From Gammaproteobacteria bacterium (GTDB lineage: Bacteria > Pseudomonadota > Gammaproteobacteria > Burkholderiales > Burkholderiaceae_B), in NCBI GenBank assembly GCA_018812945.1, contig JAHJCM010000070.1, positions 1 through 53,107 on the forward strand: 53,107 nt of DNA. Direction: 5' to 3'. The position numbers and the translations under genes are program-made. Each line of letters opens with the position of its first letter. Positions within the stretch are counted from its first letter, which is position 1. Shown here in pieces: positions 28,388 to 37,990 of this stretch. The notes under the pieces were generated by a model. It did no database searches. It worked only from the letters and a program-made list of their open reading frames with translations, and was not told the origin of the DNA.

Positions 28388-29737
28388 TTACGCTCCCACT
28401 GCTGCTTTCAGGGCCAGCAGTTCGGATTGAAATGCTTCGCGGTCGTAGGCCTCATCATTGCTGAGTAATTTCAGCAAACGGCCCATTTTTGAATTCACGG
28501 TTTGAGCAATGCGCGAATTGCCTTTTCGGGCCAGGCCATTGGCCACGCTGCTGATCGACATGTAGGCTTGTTCCGCACCGGCGAAATCAGCGTATTGGTT
28601 GTTGGCCGCCATATTCACCAGGTCTTTCAGGATTTTCTCCAACACCTGCTCGTTGAATGGAACCGTGGCCACCACTTTTCGCACGGTGTTCAGTTGCGCA
28701 TGAAGCACGTTTGCGGCGCGTTCAACTTCAGCGAAGTTGGTGGCAGGTGAAGTGCTTACAATGTGCAACTGGTTCACCAGTTTGGCAATGTCGCTGCTGT
28801 GTTGCGGTGCCGCTGCGCGAACAATGGCCTGAACCATGATGAGGCTGGAGTTGTTGATGCGTGCTTGCCCTGGGCTGCGCGCCAAGTCTTTGGACCAGTC
28901 TTTTTTGCTCATGGGTGAGTGGCAGGCGTGGCAGTCGAACATCATGAGTTCGGGCATGATGCCTTGGCGATTGCGCTTGGTGTCTGCGATCAACTCCAGC
29001 AAATTGGCACTGCTGGCAAATTGTCCCATCGCCCAGATTTTTCCAGTATCGTAAGCGCCTTTGCGTTTAACCCAATCGTCGTCGATTCGGTAGTGCGGTG
29101 GTTCAAGGGCCATGAAAGTTTCCACTTCAATGGAAATGCGTGGGTGGCCCGCACCCATGATTTGATGGGTAATCGGGCGGCTTGAATCGCCCACATGGCA
29201 ACTGGTACACAGCTTGGCGACGGCATAGGGGTCGCTTGTGGGGTATAAGCCATTATCAATATTCTTTGCATGGCTTGCCTTGGGTTCTACGTGGGTTTTA
29301 ATCCATTTTTCTGCAGGGCCGTGGCAGGCTTCGCAGTTCACGCCATCGCTTTTGTCAAAGCGCAGCCCCTGCTTGGAGGCTGGTACATTGTGGCTGTGGC
29401 AATCCAGGCAAACTTTGGCTTCATGGGCTGGTTGGGCAAGCCCCAGGTTTTTTGCGATGCGTTGCGATTGTGCATTCTTTAATACGGCATAGGCCTGGGT
29501 GTGTGGGTCTTCGCGCAGCCAGGTGGTGTATTCATTTTGCAAAACAGGAGTTGCTGTGCGTTCAGCAATGCTGCCATGGCAGGTGCTGCTGGCACAGTTC
29601 ACTGTGCCCACCGATTGATGGGGCGATTGGTGCGGCATGGTTTGGGCCATGCCAGCTGTGGGCGCAGCCAACAACAAGCTTGTGCCTAGCGCTAGCAACA
29701 GGCGATTGAAGTATCGGTTCAAGGCATTTGCTTTCAT
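28388..29737 (-). CDS. Pentaheme c-type cytochrome (cytochrome c554-like)
   Basis: Exported multiheme protein of 449 residues with a signal peptide (about 1-32, ending AGMAQ). Five c-heme sites are visible: CASSTCH at residues 48-54, which is CX4CH rather than CX2CH, then CLDCH, CEACH, CTSCH and CHACH. Additional His residues (GAGHPRISIEVE, LEPPHY, HVEPKASH) could be distal ligands, and the GHPRIS pattern resembles cytochrome c554/hydroxylamine-oxidoreductase-like folds. The C-terminal 170 residues lack hemes and look helical. Located in the periplasm, it could shuttle electrons between the membrane decaheme and the larger decaheme protein whose gene precedes it by 3 bases. Exact substrate unknown. 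Confidence 0.87.
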   Translation of the reverse strand: MKANALNRYFNRLLLALGTSLLLAAPTAGMAQTMPHQSPHQSVGTVNCASSTCHGSIAERTATPVLQNEYTTWLREDPHTQAYAVLKNAQSQRIAKNLGLAQPAHEAKVCLDCHSHNVPASKQGLRFDKSDGVNCEACHGPAEKWIKTHVEPKASHAKNIDNGLYPTSDPYAVAKLCTSCHVGDSSRPITHQIMGAGHPRISIEVETFMALEPPHYRIDDDWVKRKGAYDTGKIWAMGQFASSANLLELIADTKRNRQGIMPELMMFDCHACHSPMSKKDWSKDLARSPGQARINNSSLIMVQAIVRAAAPQHSSDIAKLVNQLHIVSTSPATNFAEVERAANVLHAQLNTVRKVVATVPFNEQVLEKILKDLVNMAANNQYADFAGAEQAYMSISSVANGLARKGNSRIAQTVNSKMGRLLKLLSNDEAYDREAFQSELLALKAAVGA

Positions 29738-29740
29738 GGC

Positions 29741-32700
29741 TTAATCCTTTCTGAAAGCCACTGAATTGACTTTGGGCTTGGGCAGGTAGTTTTCTTTTTC
29801 AACCTTGTCGGTCACGGTCCACAAGCGGCCATCGGGGCGAAGGTAAAACGCCTCCATTTCCTTGCGCGTGAAGGGGCGCGAACCAATGCGACCAAACACC
29901 GCAATTTGCCCGCCCGTTTCATCCACGGCGCGGTCCCTGTCCAAACCTTTCGAAATCGACATGGCCGGGCTTGGCGTTTTACGCCATGCAATCAGTTCAG
30001 GCTTGGGTGCAGGCGAGAAACCATAGAATTTTGGCTGCGTGTCAGGCGATGTCAGTTGCAAAACCTTCAAACCATTGACACCGTCAGCCACATAGGCAAA
30101 CAGGGATGCATTGGTGGAGCCCACCACCACATCATGCGCGTCATTCAGTTGCCCGTCCGCAGTAAATTGTTGGTACACCACGGGCTTGCGCGGGCGTTCA
30201 ATGTCTACGATTACCAAGCCCTGTTTTTTGGCCGCCACATAGGCGTAGGTGCGTGCCAAATAAACCCGTTGCGCATCCGCCATGGGCACTACCGCACCGG
30301 TGTGTTCAGGCTTCTCAGGGTGCGTAATGTCGATTACCTCCAAACCTTTGGCTGTGGTGGCAAACAGGTAGCGGAACTGCACCGCTGTCGCTCGTGCGTT
30401 CTGCAGGGGCAGGGTGGTGATGTGGCGTGGTTTTAAGGGGTTGTTGATGTCGACAAACACCAGCCCTTTGGGCGTAGTGATATAGGCATAGTGCCCACCC
30501 AAGGTGATGTGGCTTGCGCCATTCAACACACCATTCTCATTCCAGGTTACAGCACGTTCGAAGAAGTTGTTGCGGGGTTCACCGTCTGCCAGCGTGTTGA
30601 CATTCACGGCAATCAGGCCTTCTTCGCTGTCGGTGATGAAGGCGTAGTTGTAGATGGGGTGGAAGGGCTGTTCCATGTTTGTAATGCGCATCAAATCGCC
30701 CTGGTTTCGGTCGGGATTGATGGGCTGGTTGGTGGGCAAGGCCATGCAAGTCGCATTTTTGGAAGCCACATGGGTGTCGTGGCCAAGCGGGCTGAACGGT
30801 GCGGTGATCACGCGTTGTCCATAGCCCTTGTTGGCTACACTGGCTGCGTCATAGGCGCGGAAACCGCCTTTTCCTTCTGCCACAAACACATACTCGCCTC
30901 GCAATTGAATACAACTGGCCACGCCTTTGGTGGTGTGGTCCATCAACGCGGGCACCACAGTATCGGCCAGTTCGCGGTTGCGGTTCAGGTGATTTTGATA
31001 ATAGTCCGGGTAGGCGTATTTGTGCAGGTAGCTGCCCAACACAGCCTGGGGTTCATCCCATTCAGTCACGGTAACCGCTGCAATGTGCTCCGTGCCGCCC
31101 AGCCATGCATTAAACCCAACAAAATTCACGAAGTTGGTGCCCTGTAACAACAGCTGCGCCATGATGGCGTTGTTGTCATCCTCGCGTGACAGATGGCAAT
31201 CGGTGCAGGTTTTTGTTTCCTCTTTGCGCTCGGTGTGCGGGTAGTGTGGTGCAAACGCCTGCGAAGAAAAACCACTGGCGGCAATCGGTGGTTGCTGAAT
31301 GTAAATGCGCTCCCGGTTCGCATTCATCGATGAAAGAATCAAGGCCGAACTTGAACGAATTGGCGCAATCCGATTGCCTTTCACCGGGCCATGCACGCCC
31401 AGCTGGAACATGTCGTCGCGCGCCACTTGCGGGTTGTAGGTGGCGTAGTTTCGGGTTTCTCCGCCCTCGTAGTGCAGGCGCGGGGTTTTCCAGTTGGCTT
31501 GAATAGGAAGGTGGCAGCCTGCACAGCTGGTGGTCCAGCTTAAGTGGCAGGTAAAGCAAGTCATCTTGTCGTTGTCGTGCGCCAGTTCTTTCACGCCGGG
31601 GCCCCATTTGCCGTCTTGCCCTTCCGCGCCGGCACCCATCAGTTTCGCGCGTGCGGCTTTGGCGTTGTACTGGGGGTGAGCCGGGTTCATGTTGTCTTTG
31701 ACCAAGCTCATTTCCCATTCTTTGTTGGGGTCAAGCGCAGCGCGCTGGTAAAGCTTGCCGTCTCGCCATTCAAATCGTTTGCGGCCGTCTTGCGTGCGCA
31801 GTTGGGTAAGGTCGGTGCCGCCAGGTGGTGACGCTGGGCCGCTGGTGCGCAGCGTGGGGTATTTGGTTGCGGTGCCATGGCAATCGGCACAATCCACTTC
31901 AACGGCGGCGGCCACTTCACCGTAAATGTGGCCATTGCCGTGCATGTCTTGCGCAAAGTGGCAGTCGACGCAGTGCATCCCTATGTCCAGGTGAATCGAA
32001 CTCAGGTGAACGGCCTTGTCGAATTTCTTGGGATCATCGTCGGCAACCACATTGCCCTGCGCATCCAGCAAGGCACCTTTGCGGTTGCGCTTGAAAACCG
32101 CACGGAAGTTCCAGCCGTGGCCGTGGTAATCGGCAAATTGCGTGTCTTTCAGTTTGCTGTTCAGCGTTGATACATTCTTCAGAAACTCAGGGTCGCTCCA
32201 CTTGCCACGCACCGCGGCCTCTTCGGGGTTGCGGTCCAGAATTTCACGCATTTCAGAATCGGTGGGGTAACGTTGCTTTTCTGGCCACATGTGCGGCGCA
32301 TCGCTTTCGTAGTCCCACATGATGTAGCCGTAATAGCTGTTCACAAACACGTTGGGCTGGTGCATGTGGCACACCATGCACTGCGAGCTTGGAATGGCGC
32401 GTGTGAATTCATGCTTCACCGGGTGACCACTTTCATTTTTTGCAATGGTCGGGTCAATGGTTTGCGTGGTGCCATCGTGACCCAACTTGGCATAGGGCCC
32501 TGCATGCTTTGGGTCGCGGTCGTTGGTGTAAATGGTGTGGCAACCAGTACAGCCCGATGAACGGTAGTCGCCTGGTTGCTCATTGGTGCCCAGGAACCAA
32601 AGATGCGGATCGTTCAAACGAGTCTTGGTCACGTTGATCAAGGGCACGGCAATACGCTGGCCAGTGCCAGGGCCCCGGTTGGATTGCTTGATGTCGGGCC

Positions 32701-33640
32701 GCCCCGGTTCGTCCAGTCGCTGAATTTGACCCAAAACGTTGGGTAAACCCACTTCCGGGAATATGCTGTTGATCACTTTGCCGCCCCGTTCGAACACGCG
32801 GAAAATGTCACCAGGGGGCGCAGTTTCCCAAGCGGGCAGGGGCGCCAGTTCATTCAGAATACCCTTGTGCACGAACAGTTCGTTGTTGGCCTCCACCGGG
32901 TTTTTCAGCAAACCAGGTTTTCCGTCTTGCGTGTAGGCCTCACCCAGAATGTAGCGCTTGTAAGGCAAAATTCCGTTGTTGTACGAGGCTCCACCCCACA
33001 GCATGGCCGATGTACTCATCAAGCTGCGCTCTTGGGCCTGAATAATGGGCAAGTGGCATGCACCGCAGGCTTCGCGTGCCACACGCAGGTCGCCGGGGTT
33101 GACGAAACGGATGTAGGCAGGGTGTTCCTTGTTCAGCTTGGCGTACGAACGTTTTGGGTTTGCCGACGACGGGTAGTTCCAGAATTTTTCATTGCGTGGC
33201 GCAATGTGCGCTTTGTCCAGCGCGGCCCGGTACTCAGGTGCAAAGCCTTTTTCACGCGCGGCGCGGGTGTGGTCGTAGGCCAGCGTGCCTTGCTTTTGCT
33301 CTTTGCCATTCCATTTCACGGTGGCGTCACCACCATGGCAATCGGTGCAACCCAACACCACACCGGGGTTGGCGTGCATGGTGTGTTCATCTGTTTGTGT
33401 GTGGCAGCTCATGCAGCCTTCGGTTTTAGCAAAGGCCTCCTGCGCAGTTTGCCGTTCAGGCGCATGAGGTGCCATGGTGTAGCTTTTTTCAGGCAGCTTT
33501 TCACTGGCTGCATGGGCTACATCGTTGATAAGCAATGTGGAAACAGTCACCACCGCGAAACCCAAGGCAAGCAGCCAGCCCTGCCAGCGATCGTTGCTGG
33601 CGGGTTTTGTTGGAGGAGCAATGGCGTTATTCAAATTCAT
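29741..33640 (-). CDS. Decaheme c-type cytochrome fused to a C-terminal LVIVD-repeat beta-propeller
   Basis: Exported 1299-residue protein. ATG 33640, with AAGGCAGG about 11 bases upstream, is preferred over TTG 33646. A hydrophobic export segment lies at about residues 22-46 (ends AHA). Ten CX2CH sites occur over about residues 75-850: CMSCH, CTDCH, CGACH, CTGCH, CMVCH, CVDCH, CADCH, CFTCH, CAGCH and CTDCH. After these come repeated LVIVD-type blades (GLVFVDINNPLKPRHI, GLEVIDITHPEKPEHT, GLVIVDIERPRKPVVY, GLKVLQLTS; about 920-1230), which suggest a beta-propeller for protein contact or surface exposure. I know no characterised protein with this architecture. It is flanked by outer membrane barrel and pentaheme genes. 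Confidence 0.88.
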   Translation of the reverse strand: MNLNNAIAPPTKPASNDRWQGWLLALGFAVVTVSTLLINDVAHAASEKLPEKSYTMAPHAPERQTAQEAFAKTEGCMSCHTQTDEHTMHANPGVVLGCTDCHGGDATVKWNGKEQKQGTLAYDHTRAAREKGFAPEYRAALDKAHIAPRNEKFWNYPSSANPKRSYAKLNKEHPAYIRFVNPGDLRVAREACGACHLPIIQAQERSLMSTSAMLWGGASYNNGILPYKRYILGEAYTQDGKPGLLKNPVEANNELFVHKGILNELAPLPAWETAPPGDIFRVFERGGKVINSIFPEVGLPNVLGQIQRLDEPGRPDIKQSNRGPGTGQRIAVPLINVTKTRLNDPHLWFLGTNEQPGDYRSSGCTGCHTIYTNDRDPKHAGPYAKLGHDGTTQTIDPTIAKNESGHPVKHEFTRAIPSSQCMVCHMHQPNVFVNSYYGYIMWDYESDAPHMWPEKQRYPTDSEMREILDRNPEEAAVRGKWSDPEFLKNVSTLNSKLKDTQFADYHGHGWNFRAVFKRNRKGALLDAQGNVVADDDPKKFDKAVHLSSIHLDIGMHCVDCHFAQDMHGNGHIYGEVAAAVEVDCADCHGTATKYPTLRTSGPASPPGGTDLTQLRTQDGRKRFEWRDGKLYQRAALDPNKEWEMSLVKDNMNPAHPQYNAKAARAKLMGAGAEGQDGKWGPGVKELAHDNDKMTCFTCHLSWTTSCAGCHLPIQANWKTPRLHYEGGETRNYATYNPQVARDDMFQLGVHGPVKGNRIAPIRSSSALILSSMNANRERIYIQQPPIAASGFSSQAFAPHYPHTERKEETKTCTDCHLSREDDNNAIMAQLLLQGTNFVNFVGFNAWLGGTEHIAAVTVTEWDEPQAVLGSYLHKYAYPDYYQNHLNRNRELADTVVPALMDHTTKGVASCIQLRGEYVFVAEGKGGFRAYDAASVANKGYGQRVITAPFSPLGHDTHVASKNATCMALPTNQPINPDRNQGDLMRITNMEQPFHPIYNYAFITDSEEGLIAVNVNTLADGEPRNNFFERAVTWNENGVLNGASHITLGGHYAYITTPKGLVFVDINNPLKPRHITTLPLQNARATAVQFRYLFATTAKGLEVIDITHPEKPEHTGAVVPMADAQRVYLARTYAYVAAKKQGLVIVDIERPRKPVVYQQFTADGQLNDAHDVVVGSTNASLFAYVADGVNGLKVLQLTSPDTQPKFYGFSPAPKPELIAWRKTPSPAMSISKGLDRDRAVDETGGQIAVFGRIGSRPFTRKEMEAFYLRPDGRLWTVTDKVEKENYLPKPKVNSVAFRKD

Positions 33641-33670
33641 CAACAAACAACCTGCCTTAAAAACTCAAAA

Positions 33671-35905
33671 TCACTTGAACAAAAACGAGTAAGGGTCTTT
33701 GTCTTCCGGAAACAATTCTTTGTAGCCCTTGCCCGGTAACAGTTTGGCAAACGACCCGTTCACCACAATGTTTTGCGAGAAGAAGGGGCGGTATTGAAAA
33801 CCCACCGACGCATCAATACCCAAATCTGTGGAAGGTGGGCGTTGCTGGCGCAAGGTGCCCAACACATTGGTGTTGTCGAACTCAAGCTTGTTGACGTTGG
33901 CCACCAAACGAAGCTCGGGCAATACATCAATGTCGGCACCAATACCCAGCAGCAACAGGCCCGGGTTGATGAAATTAGATTGCCCCTGTTCTTTACTTGA
34001 ACGCAGGGAAGGCAACACGCCGTTTCGGCCTGACAAAGCCACACCACCACCGCCAATTAAAGGAATATTCTGACGGATGAAAAAGCTTGTGTCGGCCCCT
34101 GCAAACTGGGGGTTCTCGAATATGGCATCGAAGCCCTCGGCTTTTCCATCAAAGGGATCTTCGTCGCCCGACGCATACAGAAAGCTGCCTCGCAAACGGA
34201 ACCAGTCAAAGTCGCGCGACAATTCTGTGGCGTGAAAGAATGCATCAATGTCTTGCTCGCGCTGGGCAAGCGGGTGCCTGTCTGTTTTACCCGTGGCGTA
34301 GTAGGTTGAAGTGGTAATGTTCATGCGGCCGTAGTGACCATCACCGCTGAAACCAAAATAGTCCACATGGTAGCCAAACGGCTTTTGATCGCCCAGCGAG
34401 GAGGGTCGAGCGAGAAATCCGTTCGCGTCAAAGTAACGTTCACCGTCTTCATCGTTGCGGTTGTGAATGTAGGAAACCTGGCTGGTGAAACCCAAGAACG
34501 GGAAGTCTTGCCGATACAGATTGGCCACGAAAAAATCATCGTCGCGCAGGTCTTGGCGAATGTCGTTCAGTCCACTATTGGTGTCTTTCTCAACCCGTTT
34601 GAAATAGCCAATGTTGTATTGGTAAATATTGTTGTTGCGGTTGCCAAAAAGGCGAATCCCCATGGGCAGGTCTTGGAACAGAAAGCCCCGGAAGTCGCTG
34701 ATGAATGGCTGAATACCTACACGCAAGCTGTCGAAATCATAGCGATCTGACACGTTGCGAAGGTGCACGTCGACAAATGCTTCCTGAATACCCACAAACC
34801 CTTCACGGCGAACATCGCCTGAAGACGAGGCAATTTTCAGCAGGCGGTCTTCATTGACGCGAACATCGGTGTAGTTGAACACCGGAGTCAAGCGGAACTC
34901 ATAATCGGGTGGTTTGAAAGTGGTGTTGCCTTTGGTCAACGACAAACTCACGATCAGGTTGTGGGCAAAAATCGATTGTTCACCATCACCAAAAATATTG
35001 GCCTGCCCACCAGTGGAGGATGTGGCTGGCGGTACAGGCACCGGGAAGTTGCGTTGTTCGTACAGCGTGTCGGCAATAATACCCAAGTTAAAAAACCAGT
35101 CGGGGCCCAGTGTGTTTTGCAACACGGGCAGGTCGCCCTTGATCACGTTCTGGTTGTAGGGGTCGAACAGCGGAAACTTGAAACCCAGCGATTGCATAAT
35201 TCGCCAGCGATCAGGCACTGCCACTGTTTCGCGTGGCAGGTTGGGCAAGGGTGGGGGCACCTGGCTCGGGTCGATCACGGGTATGGCAATGTCACGCGGC
35301 ACAATGGGTGTGTCGCGGCCAGGAATGGCGCGTTGTACCTGCGGTGTTTGTGGAATTGTGTTGGGGACTATGCCCGGTGTGGCAGTGCTTGAGGGGCGTA
35401 TGCCAGTGCCTGCTTTGTCTTGCAGCACATCGGCTGAAAATGCGCGGGGCGCAAACACGCCCAGCGATTGTTCACCGTACTGGCCGGTGCCTTGTTGCAC
35501 CCAGCCGTCGGTGCTGCCCAGGAAGCCACCCAATAGGCTGTCCTGAATACGAACCCGGTACCAGCCGTCTTTCTCTTCATAGGCATCGACCAATTGGCCC
35601 TTGAAAAACTCGCCAATCGCGCGAGATTCCTTGTTGGGTTTTGTGTACACCACGCTTCGGTTGTCAAACACTTGCAACAACACCAGCGGGCGTTCTGCGT
35701 TTTCAAGTTCCGCAACTTCCGGAATGCCCGCCACTTTACGGCTGACCTTTTCAACAGTCTCAGTTAGTTGCGCAACAAGGTGTGGCTTGGACTCCCCGCG
35801 AATGTCTGCCCGAATTTGTGCCATTGCTGGCAGGGGCAGCAAACCAGCCAAAATCAGCCCGACGGCCAAGGGTTTCAAACGCATGATGTAGTTGTTTTTC
35901 TTCAT
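33671..35905 (-). CDS. Outer membrane beta-barrel protein with N-terminal SH3-like domain
   Basis: Exported protein of 744 residues. ATG 35905 overlaps the stop of the upstream lipoprotein gene (ATGA), and is preferred over ATG 35917. Signal peptide about residues 1-28 (ends PAMAQ). A bacterial SH3-like domain follows at about 75-135 (SVVYTKPNKESRAIGEFF, DGWYRVRI, GWVQQGTG), then a Pro-rich linker (about 165-225). The remaining 500 residues alternate in beta-barrel fashion with aromatic-rich strands and acidic turns. There is no heme motif. In porin-cytochrome conduits a barrel houses a multiheme cytochrome; this protein could fill that place in the present cluster (inference), but it has no similarity to MtrB that I can see by eye. 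Confidence 0.75.
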   Translation of the reverse strand: MKKNNYIMRLKPLAVGLILAGLLPLPAMAQIRADIRGESKPHLVAQLTETVEKVSRKVAGIPEVAELENAERPLVLLQVFDNRSVVYTKPNKESRAIGEFFKGQLVDAYEEKDGWYRVRIQDSLLGGFLGSTDGWVQQGTGQYGEQSLGVFAPRAFSADVLQDKAGTGIRPSSTATPGIVPNTIPQTPQVQRAIPGRDTPIVPRDIAIPVIDPSQVPPPLPNLPRETVAVPDRWRIMQSLGFKFPLFDPYNQNVIKGDLPVLQNTLGPDWFFNLGIIADTLYEQRNFPVPVPPATSSTGGQANIFGDGEQSIFAHNLIVSLSLTKGNTTFKPPDYEFRLTPVFNYTDVRVNEDRLLKIASSSGDVRREGFVGIQEAFVDVHLRNVSDRYDFDSLRVGIQPFISDFRGFLFQDLPMGIRLFGNRNNNIYQYNIGYFKRVEKDTNSGLNDIRQDLRDDDFFVANLYRQDFPFLGFTSQVSYIHNRNDEDGERYFDANGFLARPSSLGDQKPFGYHVDYFGFSGDGHYGRMNITTSTYYATGKTDRHPLAQREQDIDAFFHATELSRDFDWFRLRGSFLYASGDEDPFDGKAEGFDAIFENPQFAGADTSFFIRQNIPLIGGGGVALSGRNGVLPSLRSSKEQGQSNFINPGLLLLGIGADIDVLPELRLVANVNKLEFDNTNVLGTLRQQRPPSTDLGIDASVGFQYRPFFSQNIVVNGSFAKLLPGKGYKELFPEDKDPYSFLFK

Positions 35906-37887
35906 GGCGCTGGGCATACGTTTTGTTCACTGCTGTTGTTGAACGGAGTTTGCGGGCACTGCACATACTTCAAAAATTCGCCGGAATTGGACAATTCATT
36001 GGCAGTCAGCAAGGTGGAGGGGAATGGGCGCATGTTGCTGCCCACGGCTGTGGCACCGTTGATCACGCCCAGATAACTCACCATGTCGTCTTGGTCCACG
36101 CCGTCACCGGACACACCAATTGCACCTACCAGTGTGTCGCCTTTGTAAATCGGGAAACCTCCCGGGAAAATCTGCATGCCATTCGCAAAGCGACTTTGTC
36201 GGCTTGCCGGAATGTTCACGTCGTCAACACAAGTGAGTGCCGCTGGGGGTGAGAACTGATTTGCTGCGCGCGTGGTCGCTGTCAGCGTACCCAATACCTT
36301 GTTGGTCACAATGTTCAGCTGAAAGCCAATGTTGAAGGGGCTCCACTGAGAGATAGGTGATGAAAGTGGGCCAGCTGGGGTCCCCACCTCGCCGTCTGGA
36401 AAGTAAGGGCGGTGAACGTTGCCGATTGCTCGCGCCGAGAATGCCTTGCTGCCGTTCAGGGAACTGGCTTGCCCGGTAAAAAACGTGTCCATTGCATTCG
36501 CGAATGATGCATGGTTACCCGCATCAATTGCAGTAAAGTCAGTCAATGCCTCTGCTGAACTGAATGAAAGTGCCGAGCGCGCTTTTTGAACTGCGACATC
36601 AGTGCCAAAAATAGGCGCATCCGATGACCGAACCAATCCCAAAACCTGGCCCGTGGTGTCTACTACGCTGACCGTTACTTGTGCCGCGGCGCCAAGCGGT
36701 ATGCGAATTTGAGCTCGGGCCCGGTTGGCAATCTTCATACCCTCGACCAGAATATTCTGCACCTCGGCTTGCGTCAGGTTCGCTCCAGCCGTCGGCGGGA
36801 AACGCACCGAGGTGTTGTCAGCGGGGTTGGTAATCAGGGTAAAGGTGTCCAGGCCATTGAAGGCCGGTGCGGTGGTTGCTACGTAACCGGATTGACTGGT
36901 GCCATAAGATGTACCAGCAATGACACCCGCAGCTGTTTTGTAGCCTGTAACTGCCACGAAGTTTCCATTCCCAGCCAGCGCCGCTGCACCAGCTACTGCG
37001 GGTGTGGTGTTGGAAAACTGAAAGGTTTGGCCGTTAGCAGTAATACGATTTGCACGAATTTGAGCGGGCGCACGGAAAGCCTCAGGCAGTGCGGCAAATG
37101 CGATTTCTTCCTCAAGATCCACTTCATTGGTGAGAATGTCACGGTCCAGCCCGTACACGCCTTGGGTGCCCGCATCGGTTGATGCAATCACACCGATACC
37201 GCCAACTACCCGACCTTCCTGATAGATCGGAAAGCCACCAGGATCTGCTGACAAACCAAGCGGTGATCGTTTCGGGCCAATGGTCGCATTTTGTGAAAGC
37301 CACACATTCAGATCAGAGCACGGAAGTTGGCTGAACTGCACGCCGTACAGTGGACCGCTGGGTTGGCCTGTTTCCCCGGGTTGGAAAAACTCCTGAACAA
37401 TTTGGCTGGCTGTGCGGGTGCTGAATGCGTTCCCGGTTGAAGACAGGTAGGCTCCGGTAATTGCTTTGGCAATGGCCGCCAATTCGCTGGGTACGGGTGT
37501 GAATCCGTCCAGGCCCCGGCCATTGGCACCACTCAGTCCACTTGTGATGATTACAGATGGGCTGGAGTTGGTCATGCGATAAACAGCCAATACATTGCCC
37601 ACACGGTCGGTAACCGCAATGGTTGATTGCACATTTCGGGAAATCGACGCTTGTACCGCGCGGGCCACTATGTCGTTGACCTCCGGGATGGACAAGCTTT
37701 GCGTGCCCAAAGGTTCAACATTGAAATTGGGTTCAGACGAGCTTCCACCGCCACCCCCGCCACCACAAGAGACCAAAACCAATGGCGTTGCAAGGCAGAC
37801 TGCCACTCCCATGGCAATCCGTTTTAATTGTGCTACCGAGCCTTTTACGGCGTATGTGCCGGTTGCTGCATCTGTGCGTTTGCGCAT
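35902..37887 (-). CDS. Lipoprotein with two GlcG/HbpS-like domains
   Basis: Exported lipoprotein of 661 residues. Signal sequence with lipobox LVSC (lipidated Cys 41), directly followed by seven Gly residues and a Ser-rich flexible linker. Two GlcG/HbpS-type (PF03928) regions are visible. One starts at about residue 70 (NDIVARAVQASISRNVQSTIAVTD) and ends near GGFPIYQEGRVVGGIGV. The other starts at about 365 (NILVEGMKIANRARAQIRIPL) and ends near GGFPIYKGDTLVGAIGVSGDG. The family includes the heme-binding HbpS, which may suit a heme-rich operon. Each copy is enlarged by insertions compared with the usual 140-residue domain. With its lipid anchor and linker it probably sits on the outer membrane. 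Role unproven. Confidence 0.8.
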   Translation of the reverse strand: MRKRTDAATGTYAVKGSVAQLKRIAMGVAVCLATPLVLVSCGGGGGGGSSSEPNFNVEPLGTQSLSIPEVNDIVARAVQASISRNVQSTIAVTDRVGNVLAVYRMTNSSPSVIITSGLSGANGRGLDGFTPVPSELAAIAKAITGAYLSSTGNAFSTRTASQIVQEFFQPGETGQPSGPLYGVQFSQLPCSDLNVWLSQNATIGPKRSPLGLSADPGGFPIYQEGRVVGGIGVIASTDAGTQGVYGLDRDILTNEVDLEEEIAFAALPEAFRAPAQIRANRITANGQTFQFSNTTPAVAGAAALAGNGNFVAVTGYKTAAGVIAGTSYGTSQSGYVATTAPAFNGLDTFTLITNPADNTSVRFPPTAGANLTQAEVQNILVEGMKIANRARAQIRIPLGAAAQVTVSVVDTTGQVLGLVRSSDAPIFGTDVAVQKARSALSFSSAEALTDFTAIDAGNHASFANAMDTFFTGQASSLNGSKAFSARAIGNVHRPYFPDGEVGTPAGPLSSPISQWSPFNIGFQLNIVTNKVLGTLTATTRAANQFSPPAALTCVDDVNIPASRQSRFANGMQIFPGGFPIYKGDTLVGAIGVSGDGVDQDDMVSYLGVINGATAVGSNMRPFPSTLLTANELSNSGEFLKYVQCPQTPFNNSSEQNVCPAP

Positions 37888-37920
37888 CGACTTCTAACTC
37901 GCTCATCTTTGTTTTTCAAT

Positions 37921-37942
37921 GGACTTGCTTGCCTGCAAGTCC
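37921..37942. repeat. Perfect hairpin in the decaheme-lipoprotein gap
   Basis: GGACTTGC and GCAAGTCC form an 8-base perfect stem with a 6-base loop in the 103-base gap between the decaheme cytochrome gene and the lipoprotein gene. In the minus-strand transcript it is followed by A-rich, not T-rich, sequence, so it is not an ordinary terminator. It may stabilise or process the operon mRNA. Confidence 0.5.
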
Positions 37943-37990
37943 CCAGTTCACTGCTGGTCTGTCTACTCAAGTTACTGCGTCGAATGGCGA

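Noticed and set aside
32867-33739. Open frame of 290 codons on the plus strand opposite the decaheme-LVIVD gene
   Set aside because: It is the mirror of a clear cytochrome gene with ten CX2CH motifs; its own product has no domain-like features.
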